Notes: generated by a model from the sequence alone, not told the origin. 64,000 nucleotides of DNA from an uncultured Granulosicoccaceae bacterium (GCA_937951345.1 CALFCF010000073.1:1-64000); one strand, 5' to 3'; positions 35,985 to 45,664 are shown, numbered from the stretch's first letter. Numbers and translations: made by a program.

Positions 35985-36845
35985 ATGACTGAATTTCGAA
36001 AAGCAGGCATAGTTGTAAAACTCAATGACAACAGCGTCGCAAACACGCTGCAGGAAGTCATTGAACTACTGCGTTCGATGAATATTGACGTCGTTCTGGA
36101 CGACAGCACAACCGGACTTGTTAACGCCGGAAAAACTACCAACATCAGCGAACAGCCTGACACCTGTGATGTGGTCATCGTCATCGGTGGGGACGGCACG
36201 CTGTTACACGCTGCACGCAATCTAGTGGAAACAGATCTACCGCTGGTGGGTGTTAATCGAGGTCGACTAGGATTCCTGGTGGACGTTTCACCGGGTAACG
36301 GGTACCACATGCTGCAGTCCATACTCGAAGGTGTCTATCAGGAAGAAGATCGCTTTTTGCTGAACATTCGCGTCTTACGAGATGGTGTAGCGCAATCAAC
36401 ATCATCCGCATTCAACGATGTTGTCATACGGGTAAAAGACAAGCTGCAAATAATGGATTATGACGTCATTATCGACGACCAGCTTGTCACGCATCAGCGT
36501 GCAGACGGCCTGGTCGTAGCAACGCCGTCAGGATCAACGGCGTATTCGCTCTCTAACGGCGGACCGATCGTCGGTCCAACTATAGAAGCGCTCGTATTGC
36601 AACCGATATGCCCACATACGCTAACCAGTCGCCCGCTAATGGTAGATGCAGCAAGCACTATTCGCGTTCACATCTGGGATGATGAGATCCATACAGCACA
36701 AGTCATTTGTGACGGCCAAATCTACATGGATGCCGGCCTGGGTGACATGATAGAAGTGAAAGTAAAACAGGAACGGATCAAGCTATTGCATCCGGATAAT
36801 TACGACTATCATAAAATTCTGCGTGAAAAATTAAACTGGGGCTGA
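35985..36845 (+). CDS. nadK: NAD kinase
   Basis: 286 residues. VVIVIGGDGTLLHAARN contains the GGDGT ATP/NAD-binding motif with the catalytic Asp; VGVNRGRLGFLVDV, the NE/D-like FNDVVIRVKDKLQIMDYDVIID, TPSGSTAYSLSNGGPIVGP and PICPHTLTSRPLMV are all NadK signatures. It makes NADP from NAD. recN starts 17 bp downstream, so the two are probably cotranscribed, as in many gammaproteobacteria. Confidence 0.96.
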   Translation: MTEFRKAGIVVKLNDNSVANTLQEVIELLRSMNIDVVLDDSTTGLVNAGKTTNISEQPDTCDVVIVIGGDGTLLHAARNLVETDLPLVGVNRGRLGFLVDVSPGNGYHMLQSILEGVYQEEDRFLLNIRVLRDGVAQSTSSAFNDVVIRVKDKLQIMDYDVIIDDQLVTHQRADGLVVATPSGSTAYSLSNGGPIVGPTIEALVLQPICPHTLTSRPLMVDAASTIRVHIWDDEIHTAQVICDGQIYMDAGLGDMIEVKVKQERIKLLHPDNYDYHKILREKLNWG

Positions 36846-36862
36846 TGTCCGGGTGATTTAAC

Positions 36863-38533
36863 ATGCTGATTTCATTAAGCATTCAGAATTTCGCGATTAT
36901 CGATAGTTGCGAAATGGAATTACAGCCGGGCATGACAGCACTAACCGGTGAAACTGGTGCAGGAAAATCCATTTTACTCGATGCACTGGGACTGGTACTC
37001 GGTGATCGTGCCGATGCGACAAGTGTTAAAAGCGGCAAAAAGCGCGCTGAAATTTCTGCCGAGTTCCAACCACCTGAGAGCTCAACAGTCTGGGAGTGGC
37101 TCGAGCAGCACGAGCTGGACGACGACACCAGTTGCATACTGCGACGAGTAGTATCACGCGAAGGCAAATCGCGGGGCTACATTAACAATCGTCCCGTTTC
37201 AATACAGACGCTACGCCAGATCGGTGAAATGCTGATTGATATTCACGGCCAGCATGAACATCAATCTCTGACCCGCGCACTAACACAGCGGGAGATGCTC
37301 GACAGTACACTGAAATCGGGCACCGCTCTTGTGCAGGTAAAAACAGCCTGGGCCGAGTTGCAAAAAGCACGTAAAAGACTGGAAGACGTCACCTCGGATT
37401 CCAGACGTCACGCTGAACGAGTTGATTTATTGCGATTCCAGTTGCAGGAATTCAATGAAATGCAATTCGATAGCAACGAAACGGACTCTATAGAAGCACG
37501 CCATCATCAGATGGCTAATGCCGGCCAGCTACTGGAGATTGGCAACAGAGCATTGGAATCACTCGACGGTGATAACAGCGCCTACTCCGCCCTTACAAAA
37601 GCTGGCAGAGATCTCGAACAACTCTCAAGGCTTGATCCTGCCGGGCAAAACAATCGCGTTGAAGCTGTTAATACCGCGATCATAAACTGTAACGAAGCTG
37701 CTACCGGTTTAAGGGAATATCTAAGCGAACTTGAAGTTGATAATGATCAGCTGGAGTGGCTTGATCAGCGCCTATCAACGTTAGACCGACTGGCGCGAAA
37801 ACATCAGGTGGATATACACGAGTTACCCGGTGTGCTGTCCCGGTTACAACAGGAACTCGATGCACTGGACATGACTGATGCAGATATTGAATCTCTGCGC
37901 ACGCAGTGCACGGCCCACGAGGAAACCTACCACGCATGTTGCAATAAGCTCCATCGCCAGCGCAGCAAAGCAGCTGCTCAAATGGGTGAACGGGTCTCCG
38001 CTGCGATGGACGAATTGGGTATGACAGGAGGTAGTTTTATTTGCGACCTGCAGGCAGACCAGACCCGCGAATCGGAATACGGCTGGGATCGTGTGACTTT
38101 CAGGGTAAGTCCGAACCCGGGGCAGCCACCCGGCGACATCAGCAAAATTGCTTCCGGTGGTGAGCTATCACGCATCAGTCTTGCCGTACAATTGCTGTCA
38201 CGTTCCACCGACAGTGTGAATGCGTTTGTTTTCGATGAAGTAGACAGTGGTATCGGTGGCGGGACGGCCGAGACCGTCGGCCGGTACTTAAGAGAGCTGG
38301 CCGGACAGGCACAGGTGATCTGTGTTACCCATTTGCCGCAGGTTGCATCACAGGCACATCATCACCAGCGCGTCAGTAAAACTGTTACCGAACAGCAAAC
38401 CTTTACTGCGCTGCAAGAACTTGACGAAGAACAACGAGTCGAAGAAGTAGCCAGGATGCTCGGTGGTAAGAAAATCACCAAACGTACCCGGCAACACGCA
38501 CAGGAAATGATTGATGCTGCAGCTGACGCATGA
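36863..38533 (+). CDS. recN: DNA repair protein RecN
   Basis: 556 residues, SMC-like. The N-terminal Walker A GETGAGKSILLDAL and the C-terminal signature and Walker B GGELSRISLAVQLL ... NAFVFDEVDSGIGGGTAE bracket two coiled-coil arms around residues 150-360. ICVTHLPQVASQA follows as in all RecN. It acts in double-strand break repair and is usually under LexA control. nadK is immediately upstream and bamE downstream, the usual gammaproteobacterial neighbourhood. Confidence 0.97.
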   Translation: MLISLSIQNFAIIDSCEMELQPGMTALTGETGAGKSILLDALGLVLGDRADATSVKSGKKRAEISAEFQPPESSTVWEWLEQHELDDDTSCILRRVVSREGKSRGYINNRPVSIQTLRQIGEMLIDIHGQHEHQSLTRALTQREMLDSTLKSGTALVQVKTAWAELQKARKRLEDVTSDSRRHAERVDLLRFQLQEFNEMQFDSNETDSIEARHHQMANAGQLLEIGNRALESLDGDNSAYSALTKAGRDLEQLSRLDPAGQNNRVEAVNTAIINCNEAATGLREYLSELEVDNDQLEWLDQRLSTLDRLARKHQVDIHELPGVLSRLQQELDALDMTDADIESLRTQCTAHEETYHACCNKLHRQRSKAAAQMGERVSAAMDELGMTGGSFICDLQADQTRESEYGWDRVTFRVSPNPGQPPGDISKIASGGELSRISLAVQLLSRSTDSVNAFVFDEVDSGIGGGTAETVGRYLRELAGQAQVICVTHLPQVASQAHHHQRVSKTVTEQQTFTALQELDEEQRVEEVARMLGGKKITKRTRQHAQEMIDAAADA

Positions 38534-38665
38534 CAGTATGTCAGCAACAGTCGCCCTGTATGTGCTACTTTCAATAAGAAGCTTTACCAGTGTATTGGTC
38601 AGAGGTGCAATCAGTAACTTCCGATCAACTTAATTCTGCTTATCCCACTTAGAAAGGGTGAATCT

Positions 38666-39172
38666 GTGAATCCGTTGCACAGAGAGTTGCATACAAGCTT
38701 GTATACAAAACCGGGATTGCTCTCCATCAAGACTGCAGCTCGTAAGAAACACCTGCGGATAATCCTGGCGGGTGCCTTCATCGCAGTAATGACAGGTTTT
38801 ATATCAGCCTGTGGTGATCCGTTGTGGCTACCAAGAGCGCACAAAATTGATGTGCAACAAGGAAACCTGGTAACCGCCGAACAGGTTGACGCGATCAAAA
38901 GCGGTATGAGCCGTGACGAGGTCGCGGGGCTACTGGGCGTGCCGATCTCAACATCTGCGTTCCACGCCAATCGATGGGATTACACTTACACGCGCACACC
39001 GGCAGGACATCGCTCAGCCGCAAAACGCTTCACCGTATTCTTTGAAGAAAATGTTGTCAGTTCCACCGAAAACAATTTCCGCAATGAGTCAGGTGAGATA
39101 TCTCAGCCCAGATACTGGTTTCTGTTACCCAAAAAAACACCGGTCTCTGAAACGGACCTGCCATCCAGCTAA
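38666..39172 (+). CDS. bamE: Outer membrane assembly lipoprotein BamE (SmpA/OmlA)
   Basis: 168 residues with a GTG start and AAAGGG 7 bases upstream. A lipoprotein signal ends at FISAC (C49) after an unusually long, basic N-terminal region of about 30 residues. The mature domain has the BamE pattern: IDVQQGNLVTAEQVDAIKSGMSRDEVAGLLGVP ... NRWDYTYTRTPAG, then FTVFFEENVVSS. It stabilises the BamABCDE complex that inserts outer-membrane proteins. The C-terminal extension is polar. It is convergent with rnfH. Confidence 0.9.
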   Translation: MNPLHRELHTSLYTKPGLLSIKTAARKKHLRIILAGAFIAVMTGFISACGDPLWLPRAHKIDVQQGNLVTAEQVDAIKSGMSRDEVAGLLGVPISTSAFHANRWDYTYTRTPAGHRSAAKRFTVFFEENVVSSTENNFRNESGEISQPRYWFLLPKKTPVSETDLPSS

Positions 39173-39230
39173 TCGACGCAATCTGCTATTTACCACTTAC
39201 CATTCATCAATCGATAACTCTATCGACAAG

Positions 39231-39518
39231 TCAACCCTGCCTGGCGCGGCGGCGGCGAATTTCTTTCGGATCATGTAATAGCTCGCGATAGATCTCCACG
39301 CGGTCGCCGGCGGCAAGTACATGATGATCATCGACGAACTCACCAAACACACCAAGTTCGACACGGGCAAGGTCAATACCGGGAAAGTAACGCTCGATAC
39401 CACTTTGCAGAGCCGCCTCTCGTGCTGTCAAACTACCATCACTGGTCAGCTGAAGTTCAACCTGCCTGTCAGGCATGGCGTAAATAACACTAATAAGGAA
39501 AGTTGCGTTACTGGACAC
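39231..39518 (-). CDS. rnfH: RnfH family protein (UPF0125, RatB-like)
   Basis: About 95 residues, beginning at a GTG so that (V)SSNATFLISVIYAMPDRQVELQL aligns with the family N terminus; the ORF reads 17 codons further upstream to another GTG that overlaps ratA. The ubiquitin-like fold pattern is clear: LQSGIERYFPGIDLARVELGVFGEFVDDHHVLAAGDRVEIYRELLHDPKEIRRRRARQ. The function is unsettled; in E. coli it is the partner gene of ratA. It lies directly downstream of ratA, likely cotranscribed. Confidence 0.87.
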   Translation of the reverse strand: MSSNATFLISVIYAMPDRQVELQLTSDGSLTAREAALQSGIERYFPGIDLARVELGVFGEFVDDHHVLAAGDRVEIYRELLHDPKEIRRRRARQG

Positions 39519-39552
39519 GGCCAAGCTGTTTCTGAGAAAAATCGGGCGTTTG

Positions 39553-39978
39553 CTATATCTGTTTAGCACGTGTTACGAATGCATCGAGCATGGACTCGGC
39601 TATTTTCGAAAACACCGGCTTTATAGCCAAAGCCAGCGCACCTGATGCAAATTCGAACTCCAGATCGAGTTCCACCTTACAGGCATCGTCAGAAAGTGGC
39701 AGAAAGCGCCACTCGCCAGCCAATTTCCTGAACGGGCCATCGACCAACCGTAACCTGATGGTGGATGTCGGATTCAACGTATTTTCAGTCACAAAGGTTA
39801 TTTCGCGCACTTTCGCGTCGATTGTTACACTCGCAACCTGACGTTCATCCGTGAACTCCAGCACTTTGCCTGCACTACACCAAGGCAGGAACTGTGGGTA
39901 CTCATCAACGTCAAGTACCAGCTGATATACGACTGCCGCCGGCTGCGCTACAAGGGCGCTACGTTTAATCTCTGTCAT
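39553..39978 (-). CDS. ratA: RatA/COQ10-like START-domain protein
   Basis: 141 residues. MTEIKRSALVAQPAAVVYQLVLDVDEYPQFLPWCSAGKVLE and the C-terminal LEFEFASGALALAIKPVFSKIAESMLDAFVTRAKQI are typical of the polyketide cyclase/START family member RatA (YfjG). It was described as a ribosome-association toxin in E. coli and is also related to ubiquinone-binding COQ10; which role applies cannot be told from sequence. It is divergent from smpB with a 64-bp gap, a conserved gammaproteobacterial pair. Confidence 0.92.
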   Translation of the reverse strand: MTEIKRSALVAQPAAVVYQLVLDVDEYPQFLPWCSAGKVLEFTDERQVASVTIDAKVREITFVTENTLNPTSTIRLRLVDGPFRKLAGEWRFLPLSDDACKVELDLEFEFASGALALAIKPVFSKIAESMLDAFVTRAKQI

Positions 39979-40042
39979 ACGGGAAACAACCTGGAAGCGG
40001 AAAGCCTGTTAGTTCGTGCATTGATTGCGATTATAATGAGCT

Positions 40043-40522
40043 ATGGCAAAAAAGAAGAAAGACAAGAAATCTTCTGATGCGACGATTGCGCGTAATAAGC
40101 GTGCGACGTTTAATTACAAGATCGAAGAAAAGTTCGAAGCTGGCCTTGTTCTGCAGGGATGGGAGGTTAAAAGCCTTAGAGCAGGCCGTGTCCAGCTGAG
40201 CGACGCATTTGTCCAAGTTCACAACATGGAAGCCTGGCTGCACAATTGTCACATTACTCCACTCGTGTCCGCATCGACCCACCGAACCAATGAGTCTACA
40301 CGCAAACGCAAGTTGCTCCTGCATTCCCGGGAGCTGGCAAAGCTGACCGGACTTGTTGAACGTAAAGGTTATGCACTGGTCGCAATATCTCTGTACTGGC
40401 AACGAGGTAAGGTGAAATTGCAAGTGGGTTTAGGAAAAGGAAAAAAAGAATACGACAAGCGAGCTTCAATCAAGGAACGCGACTGGCAACGTGATAAGGC
40501 ACGCAGTATCCGCATCAATTGA
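40043..40522 (+). CDS. smpB: SsrA-binding protein SmpB
   Basis: 159 residues with the complete SmpB signature: TIARNKRATFNYKIEEKFEAGLVLQGWEVKSLRAGRVQLSDAFV, the central HSRELAKLTGLVERKGYALVAISLYWQRGKVKLQVGLGKGKKEYDKR and the basic tail REWQRDKARSIR-like (RDWQRDKARSIRIN). It delivers tmRNA to stalled ribosomes. No ssrA gene is seen next to it; dnaQ follows convergently 17 bp away. Confidence 0.98.
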   Translation: MAKKKKDKKSSDATIARNKRATFNYKIEEKFEAGLVLQGWEVKSLRAGRVQLSDAFVQVHNMEAWLHNCHITPLVSASTHRTNESTRKRKLLLHSRELAKLTGLVERKGYALVAISLYWQRGKVKLQVGLGKGKKEYDKRASIKERDWQRDKARSIRIN

Positions 40523-40539
40523 CGAATCAATCGACCGGA

Positions 40540-41214
40540 CTACCACGCAGTCAACCCGTGACGATCACACCAGGCTTCGTGCTGTTCCAATTCCTCAACG
40601 CTCGGTTTGATAACCGGCAGCGGCCCCACCTTGCGCGTACCACGCGTGCGATTTTCAGTCGATGGAGATTCATCATCGAACGCCATTGTTTCCTGCCCAC
40701 CGGTCATCAGTAAATACACGTCAGCCAGTATTTCAGCATCAAGGAGTGCACCGTGCAGTGTGCGGTGCGAGTTGTCCAGATCAAGACGTTGACACAGCGC
40801 ATCAAGCGAATTGCGCTTGCCGGGAAATTGCTTGCGTGCCAGGGCCAGAGAGTCACAGACTTCGCAAAAATCCGCAATTTTTCTCGACTCGCCTGCCAGA
40901 GAAAACTCGTGGTTCAGAAAACCGACATCAAACGAAGCATTGTGAATTATCAATTCGTCTGTGCCTTGCAGGTAATTGATGAATTGATCCAGAACTTCTT
41001 CAAAAACCGGTTTGTCGGCAAGAAAATCATTGGTGATGCCGTGCACATCGACCGCACCGGGATCGATTTCACGGTTGGGCTTTATATATTGATGGAAGTT
41101 GTTGCCGGTTAAGCGCCGGTCAATAAGTTCCACAGCACCCAGTTCGATAATACGGTGGCCATCGCTGACTTCGAGCCCGGTGGTTTCAGTATCAAGTACC
41201 AGATATCTGCTCAT
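40540..41214 (-). CDS. dnaQ: DNA polymerase III epsilon subunit (proofreading exonuclease)
   Basis: 224 residues. The DEDDh exonuclease motifs are visible: LDTETTGLEVSDGHRIIELGAVE (Exo I), IIHNASFDVGFLNHEF (Exo II) and HRTLHGALLDAEILADVYLLMTGG (Exo III with catalytic His). A C-terminal tail (about 175-224) would bind the polymerase alpha subunit. It is encoded downstream of rnhA in the same direction; in E. coli the two genes are divergent neighbours. Confidence 0.95.
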   Translation of the reverse strand: MSRYLVLDTETTGLEVSDGHRIIELGAVELIDRRLTGNNFHQYIKPNREIDPGAVDVHGITNDFLADKPVFEEVLDQFINYLQGTDELIIHNASFDVGFLNHEFSLAGESRKIADFCEVCDSLALARKQFPGKRNSLDALCQRLDLDNSHRTLHGALLDAEILADVYLLMTGGQETMAFDDESPSTENRTRGTRKVGPLPVIKPSVEELEQHEAWCDRHGLTAW

Positions 41215-41275
41215 CGATCAGCCGTTTCTTTTTTTGTGTAGCCTGAAGCTGAGCGCATGTCGGTGCCTTTTTGGC

Positions 41276-41704
41276 TCATAATTCATCGATGCCACGATTG
41301 GCGAGCTCATCAACGCGCTCGTTTTCAACGTGTCCGCTATGCCCTTTAACCCATTGCCACTCGACTTCATGCTTCGCAACAAGCTCATCGAGTTCCTGCC
41401 ACAAATCAGCGTTCTTCACTGCGCTCCTGGATGCAGTGCGCCAACCGCGTTGTTTCCAGCCCGCGAGCCACTCTGTGCAGCCTTTCATGACGTAGGTGGA
41501 GTCAGTCGTTATACGTACTTTAACCGGGCGTTTGAGCGCCTTCAACGCTTCAATCACGGCGGTTAATTCCATCCGGTTGTTAGTGGTATCCAGATGACCA
41601 CCATAGATTTCGCGAACGTTCTCTCCATAGCGTAGTACCGCTCCCCAGCCACCCGGTCCCGGGTTACCACGACAGGCGCCATCGGTAAATATTTCAGTGA
41701 TCAC
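41276..41704 (-). CDS. rnhA: Ribonuclease HI
   Basis: 142 residues. [53 protein letters not shown] and [21 protein letters not shown] supply the catalytic D-E-D-D residues and the basic protrusion. It degrades RNA in RNA/DNA hybrids. It follows the yafS-like methyltransferase gene by 58 bp and precedes dnaQ by 61 bp, suggesting one transcription unit. Confidence 0.97.
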   Translation of the reverse strand: MITEIFTDGACRGNPGPGGWGAVLRYGENVREIYGGHLDTTNNRMELTAVIEALKALKRPVKVRITTDSTYVMKGCTEWLAGWKQRGWRTASRSAVKNADLWQELDELVAKHEVEWQWVKGHSGHVENERVDELANRGIDEL

Positions 41705-41762
41705 GTTGCATAATCCGCGTCAAACAGGGTGTGATAAGTGTCAACTGTTGTGAAGAACCAGC

Positions 41763-42737
41763 TTACTTGTCCAGCTGCTCACCACGTCCGCGCGACTTGT
41801 GCTGCGAACGCAGCTCTATCACTTCAACGGCACGGGCACCCGTTTCTCTGACTCGCGCGAGGCTCCCGGCCTTGAGTCCGCCTCCCCTGTGTGGCAACCA
41901 TAGGCGTTTAGCAGGAATCAACGGAACCGTTTGTTTCTTTGCATGCAACAGGTAGACTGCGCCGAAAAAGCTTAGCCAACGCTGATTTTTCTCCATGACC
42001 TGCAGACGTTTCAGAATGCGCGGGCTGCGGATCGGAGGACGAAGAAAAAACGCTTGTCGGTATTCGATGCGGTAGCTCAATACGGACAGCCAATCGGTAA
42101 TTCGATTACGCGGGTAGAAACGGCCATTCCAGGGCACCTGCCGGTTCCAGCGGATCAGCCCCTTCTTGAGACCGAATAGACTCCAGGGACTGAAACCCAC
42201 AATGATGATGTGTCCGTCATTTGTCAGTATACGATCAGCTTCACGCAGGGCCTGATACGGATCTGCGCAAAATTCCAACGTGTGCGGCATGATGACCAGC
42301 TTCATGACATCGCTGGCAATGGGAAGATTCAGCACATCACCAGAGATCTGTGCGGGTGATTGAGAAAGGTCGGACGTTGCCTGCGCTGGTGCATCCTCTG
42401 GTTCGTGATCTGCAGCCGGTTCGGTCGACACAGCACTGGCTGCCATGTTTGGTGAGGCCAGTACCAGCGGGCGATGGATGCCAGCGCGTTCCAGCAGCGA
42501 TCTTTGGTTGTTGATAACTCCCAGCTGCAACCCCTGGTAACCGAAAACCGTGGGTAAAATGTGATCCAGCCTATCCATCATCTGGTCAAAGATGGACTGA
42601 CCCAGTTCAGATGAGTACCATTCCTGAAGATGTGGCTGGGACTCAACCCAATCCGGCAACGGTGTTCTGGACAGAAGACTATGTCCGCCTGCCGCTAAAA
42701 CCGGTTTTTTGGAGTTTTCGGACGATTTTTTTCGCAT
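41763..42737 (-). CDS. YafS-like class I SAM-dependent methyltransferase
   Basis: 324 residues. It is recognised mainly from context (upstream of rnhA, next to mltD, as E. coli yafS) and from the C-terminal half, KLVIMPHTLEFCADPYQALREADRILTNDGHIIIVGFSPWSLFGLKKGLIRW, a Methyltransf_11-type strand 4/5 region. The usual glycine-rich SAM motif I is poorly preserved (QGLQLGVINNQRSLL) and a polar insert (about 100-130) separates it from the rest, so catalytic activity is uncertain. The substrate is unknown. A nine-G tract lies 43 bp upstream of its start. Confidence 0.78.
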   Translation of the reverse strand: MRKKSSENSKKPVLAAGGHSLLSRTPLPDWVESQPHLQEWYSSELGQSIFDQMMDRLDHILPTVFGYQGLQLGVINNQRSLLERAGIHRPLVLASPNMAASAVSTEPAADHEPEDAPAQATSDLSQSPAQISGDVLNLPIASDVMKLVIMPHTLEFCADPYQALREADRILTNDGHIIIVGFSPWSLFGLKKGLIRWNRQVPWNGRFYPRNRITDWLSVLSYRIEYRQAFFLRPPIRSPRILKRLQVMEKNQRWLSFFGAVYLLHAKKQTVPLIPAKRLWLPHRGGGLKAGSLARVRETGARAVEVIELRSQHKSRGRGEQLDK

Positions 42738-43073
42738 TATCGATCAATTTACCACGGCTGGCCCCAAGGGTTAAAACGCGGGGGGGGGCTACGGCATGCA
42801 AACACCAAACAAACACTCACCGCGAGCGCGCAACAACCTGCCACTACTGTCAACTGTTACGATGGCGCTTGCTAATACAAGAATAGTTCATGCAAGCTCC
42901 GACAATAAGCGTATGCACGTACTTGTGCGTGCGTCGATGATGCGCCTGTCCCTGTCCCCTTGCTGCAACCCGGTAAGGATCACTGCAAGTCGCCATCGGC
43001 TTCCACTGATCAACTTCCCGCGCAACACTTCGCCCCAAGACACTGCTAATTTACACGGGCTGTAAACGACATT
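42738..43073. other. Divergent intergenic region with a nine-G tract
   Basis: 336 bp between the methyltransferase (minus) and mltD (plus). No gene is supported. A homopolymer of nine G occupies 42780-42788, flanked by gcg and ct. Promoters for both genes should lie here; gloB, found between mltD and yafS in enterics, is absent. Confidence 0.6.
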
Positions 43074-44450
43074 ATGAATGCAAATGGTGTGGCAGCAGCG
43101 GTGCTCTTGTTACTAACCGCGCTGACCGGTTCTCATACAAACCTTTACGCAGCCGCCGCCTATGGCGAGCTGCCGACACTTGGCAACACCCCGCAGGTGG
43201 ATGAGCACTTGTCGATCGAAGTCAACGATAGTTTCGTTTGGGAAAACCACGCGCCACTAGTGGCAGAAGCCAGATCGACCAACTGGAACGCCTGGGAAAA
43301 AATTCAGAACGCGAACCGCATACCGGTACATCTGAATCCAGTCATTGATCATTACAAGGCCAGATATATTGACCAGCAATGGGCAATAGAGAAAATCCTG
43401 CGCCGCGCGGGACCGTTTCTGGGCTACATCGTCGAACGCCTGGAGGCACGAGGATTACCGCTTGATCTTGCGCTGCTGCCGGCCATTGAGAGTGGCTTCA
43501 GAACCGCGGTAAGCAGCGAAGATGATGCCATGGGTCTTTGGCAGATCATTCCAGTCACGGCGCGTCAGATCGGTCTGAAGAGATCCGACTGGTTTGATGG
43601 CCGTGCAGATGTACGTCGATCGACGCGGGCAGCGCTCGACTACCTGAGTTTTCTAAACGCGGAATTCGACGGCAACTGGGAACATACACTGGCGGCCTAC
43701 AACGCCGGACCTGCGCGATTGAAGGCAGCTATCAAACGTAATCGTGACGCCGGCAAGCCGACAGATTTCTGGTCACTTGTACTACCGGGAGAGACCGCAG
43801 CCTATCTGCCGAAATTCGTGGCTTTGGTCGAGCTGATCCGGCAAACCCCATCAACACCTCTGGAATTACCGGATATCCCTGCCTCACCAATATTCAGTGA
43901 ACTTAACGTCAAGCAACGGATAAGTCTGGACATAGCAGCCGAACTTGCCGGTCTTAAGGCCAGCACTCTGAAGCGCCTAAACGCCGGTCTGCTGCATTCA
44001 GTCACACCTCCCGATGGTCCGCATACACTGTTGGTACCAAAATCCGTTCTTGGAAAATTACAACGCAACATCGACGCGGCAATAGCCAACGATACGGTGT
44101 TATTCACACTACCGGTGACTCACGTTGTCAAAGCGGGTGAGACGCTGAGCGGGCTCGCGCTCAAATACGGTCTGAAACAACGGGAAATCCGTCAATGGAA
44201 CGACTTGGATGACACCAGTCTACGAATCGGCCAAAAGTTACGCCTGATGGATCGCCGACCCGCGAAAAAGACAGCGCGCAGCGATACCGGCCAGATCACC
44301 TACAAGATTAAACCCGGTGACACATTGTCCGAGATTGCTCAGCAACATGATGTTCCAGTTGATCGCATCACGCAATCCGATGGAAGAAAACCGGATCCGT
44401 CACGTTTGATACCCGGGAACAAATTGCTGATACCTGCGTTGGGTTCTTGA
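43074..44450 (+). CDS. mltD: Membrane-bound lytic murein transglycosylase D
   Basis: 458 residues. An N-terminal export segment (MNANGVAAAVLLLLTALTGSHTNLYAA) lacks a clear lipobox, unlike E. coli MltD. The SLT domain contains the catalytic glutamate in LALLPAIESGFRTAV, then AMGLWQIIPVTARQIGLK and HTLAAYNAGPARLKAAIKR. Two LysM modules follow (HVVKAGETLSGLALKYGLKQREIRQWN and YKIKPGDTLSEIAQQHDVPVDRI) that bind peptidoglycan. It cleaves the glycan strand to 1,6-anhydro-muropeptides in the periplasm. Confidence 0.95.
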   Translation: MNANGVAAAVLLLLTALTGSHTNLYAAAAYGELPTLGNTPQVDEHLSIEVNDSFVWENHAPLVAEARSTNWNAWEKIQNANRIPVHLNPVIDHYKARYIDQQWAIEKILRRAGPFLGYIVERLEARGLPLDLALLPAIESGFRTAVSSEDDAMGLWQIIPVTARQIGLKRSDWFDGRADVRRSTRAALDYLSFLNAEFDGNWEHTLAAYNAGPARLKAAIKRNRDAGKPTDFWSLVLPGETAAYLPKFVALVELIRQTPSTPLELPDIPASPIFSELNVKQRISLDIAAELAGLKASTLKRLNAGLLHSVTPPDGPHTLLVPKSVLGKLQRNIDAAIANDTVLFTLPVTHVVKAGETLSGLALKYGLKQREIRQWNDLDDTSLRIGQKLRLMDRRPAKKTARSDTGQITYKIKPGDTLSEIAQQHDVPVDRITQSDGRKPDPSRLIPGNKLLIPALGS

Positions 44451-44719
44451 CGACTGTAGCCCTGAAGAGCCTAAAAGATGTACAGAAAGCGCCCAATCGT
44501 CTGTTTTTCATACAGTTAGGAGTGACACCGGTTGACGCAAACAGCCGGAACACGAATAATTACGGAATCTTGAGGCATAGTTCTCATCAACAGTCGAAGA
44601 AGATAGCGATCCGTTGAAAACCAAACATTTTGCAGGATATGCAGCCCGTTAGTTTTCCGGCTAAGTTATCCACAACCCGCACAACGCTACAATCCAACGC
44701 AACACACCTTTCGGATGCC

Positions 44720-45664
44720 ATGACAACCATAATCGTTACGCACGAAAACAACGAGCTCGACGAGTACGACTTTGATACAGAGATGAAAACCATTACGGTT
44801 GGCAGGCGCTCGACCAATGATGTCTGTGTGGCGCATCTGTCTGTCAGTGGAAATCACTGCCGCATTCTATTAACCGATAGTGGCACGTATGTCGAAGATC
44901 TCGGCAGTACCAATGGCACGTACATTGACGGTCGACTCATCAGCAAACAACTCCTGAATGACGGCGATGATATTGTCATCGGCAAGGCACGACTGACATT
45001 CCTGCAGCCCGAGGGCACCACTAAATCTGCACCTTCGTCAAACGACAATCAAAACGCAACAAATCAAATTGTGAACGATGAACCTGTGTCAGCCACTGGC
45101 AAAGCAGCTGCGTTAGCAGGAGAAATTCCGCAGCATGCAGCAGCACAAGATTCCATAAAAAGCGAGTTTGCCGGTGACTACTACGAACCGGATGAAGCTG
45201 AAATCGCAGCCATGATCGACAGCCCGTCAGTAGTTGACGATGATGACTTCGATCCTGCTGACGCCGGCCTTGCAACGGCTGAGCAGCCTCAGCAAAAAAG
45301 GGCAGTTGCAGCCAATGCGGTGAGCGGCGGTTTGGCCGGAGGGTCTAACGCCTACGACTATGAGCTCGAAACATCAAACGAACCGCAATTGGATACCGGA
45401 GCCATTATAGAAATAAAGAACGGAGCAAAATCCGGACAGGTATTGCCGATTGACAAGCCGGTAACCACGCTGGGACGTCCAGGTATTCAGATAGCTGCAA
45501 TCATGAAAAAGCCTGAAGGTTATTTTCTGATGCACATCGAAAGCGAAGACCGCACGGACAGACCACGATTAAACGACAGTATGATTGGTGACGATCCTGT
45601 GTTGCTCTCAAGCGGCGATTCACTGAATGTAGCCGGCATAGACGTACAATTCATGTTGTCCTGA
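44720..45664 (+). CDS. FHA-domain protein with a second degenerate FHA-like domain
   Basis: 314 residues from MTTIIVTHENN; the ORF opens 30 codons earlier without similarity. The first FHA domain (about 1-95) has the phosphothreonine-binding residues: VGRRSTNDVCV, HLSVSGNHCRI and LGSTNGTYIDG. An acidic, Ala/Gln-rich linker (about 100-225) follows. The last 90 residues (TGAIIEIKNGAKSGQVLPIDKPVTTLGRPGIQIAAI ... LLSSGDSLNVAGIDVQFML) look like a second FHA fold lacking the S/N recognition residues. It probably scaffolds a phosphorylated partner; no Ser/Thr kinase or type VI genes are nearby. Confidence 0.82.
   Translation: MTTIIVTHENNELDEYDFDTEMKTITVGRRSTNDVCVAHLSVSGNHCRILLTDSGTYVEDLGSTNGTYIDGRLISKQLLNDGDDIVIGKARLTFLQPEGTTKSAPSSNDNQNATNQIVNDEPVSATGKAAALAGEIPQHAAAQDSIKSEFAGDYYEPDEAEIAAMIDSPSVVDDDDFDPADAGLATAEQPQQKRAVAANAVSGGLAGGSNAYDYELETSNEPQLDTGAIIEIKNGAKSGQVLPIDKPVTTLGRPGIQIAAIMKKPEGYFLMHIESEDRTDRPRLNDSMIGDDPVLLSSGDSLNVAGIDVQFMLS

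Noticed and set aside
40523-40539. tmRNA (ssrA) next to smpB
   Set aside because: Only 17 bp separate smpB and dnaQ; there is no room for ssrA.
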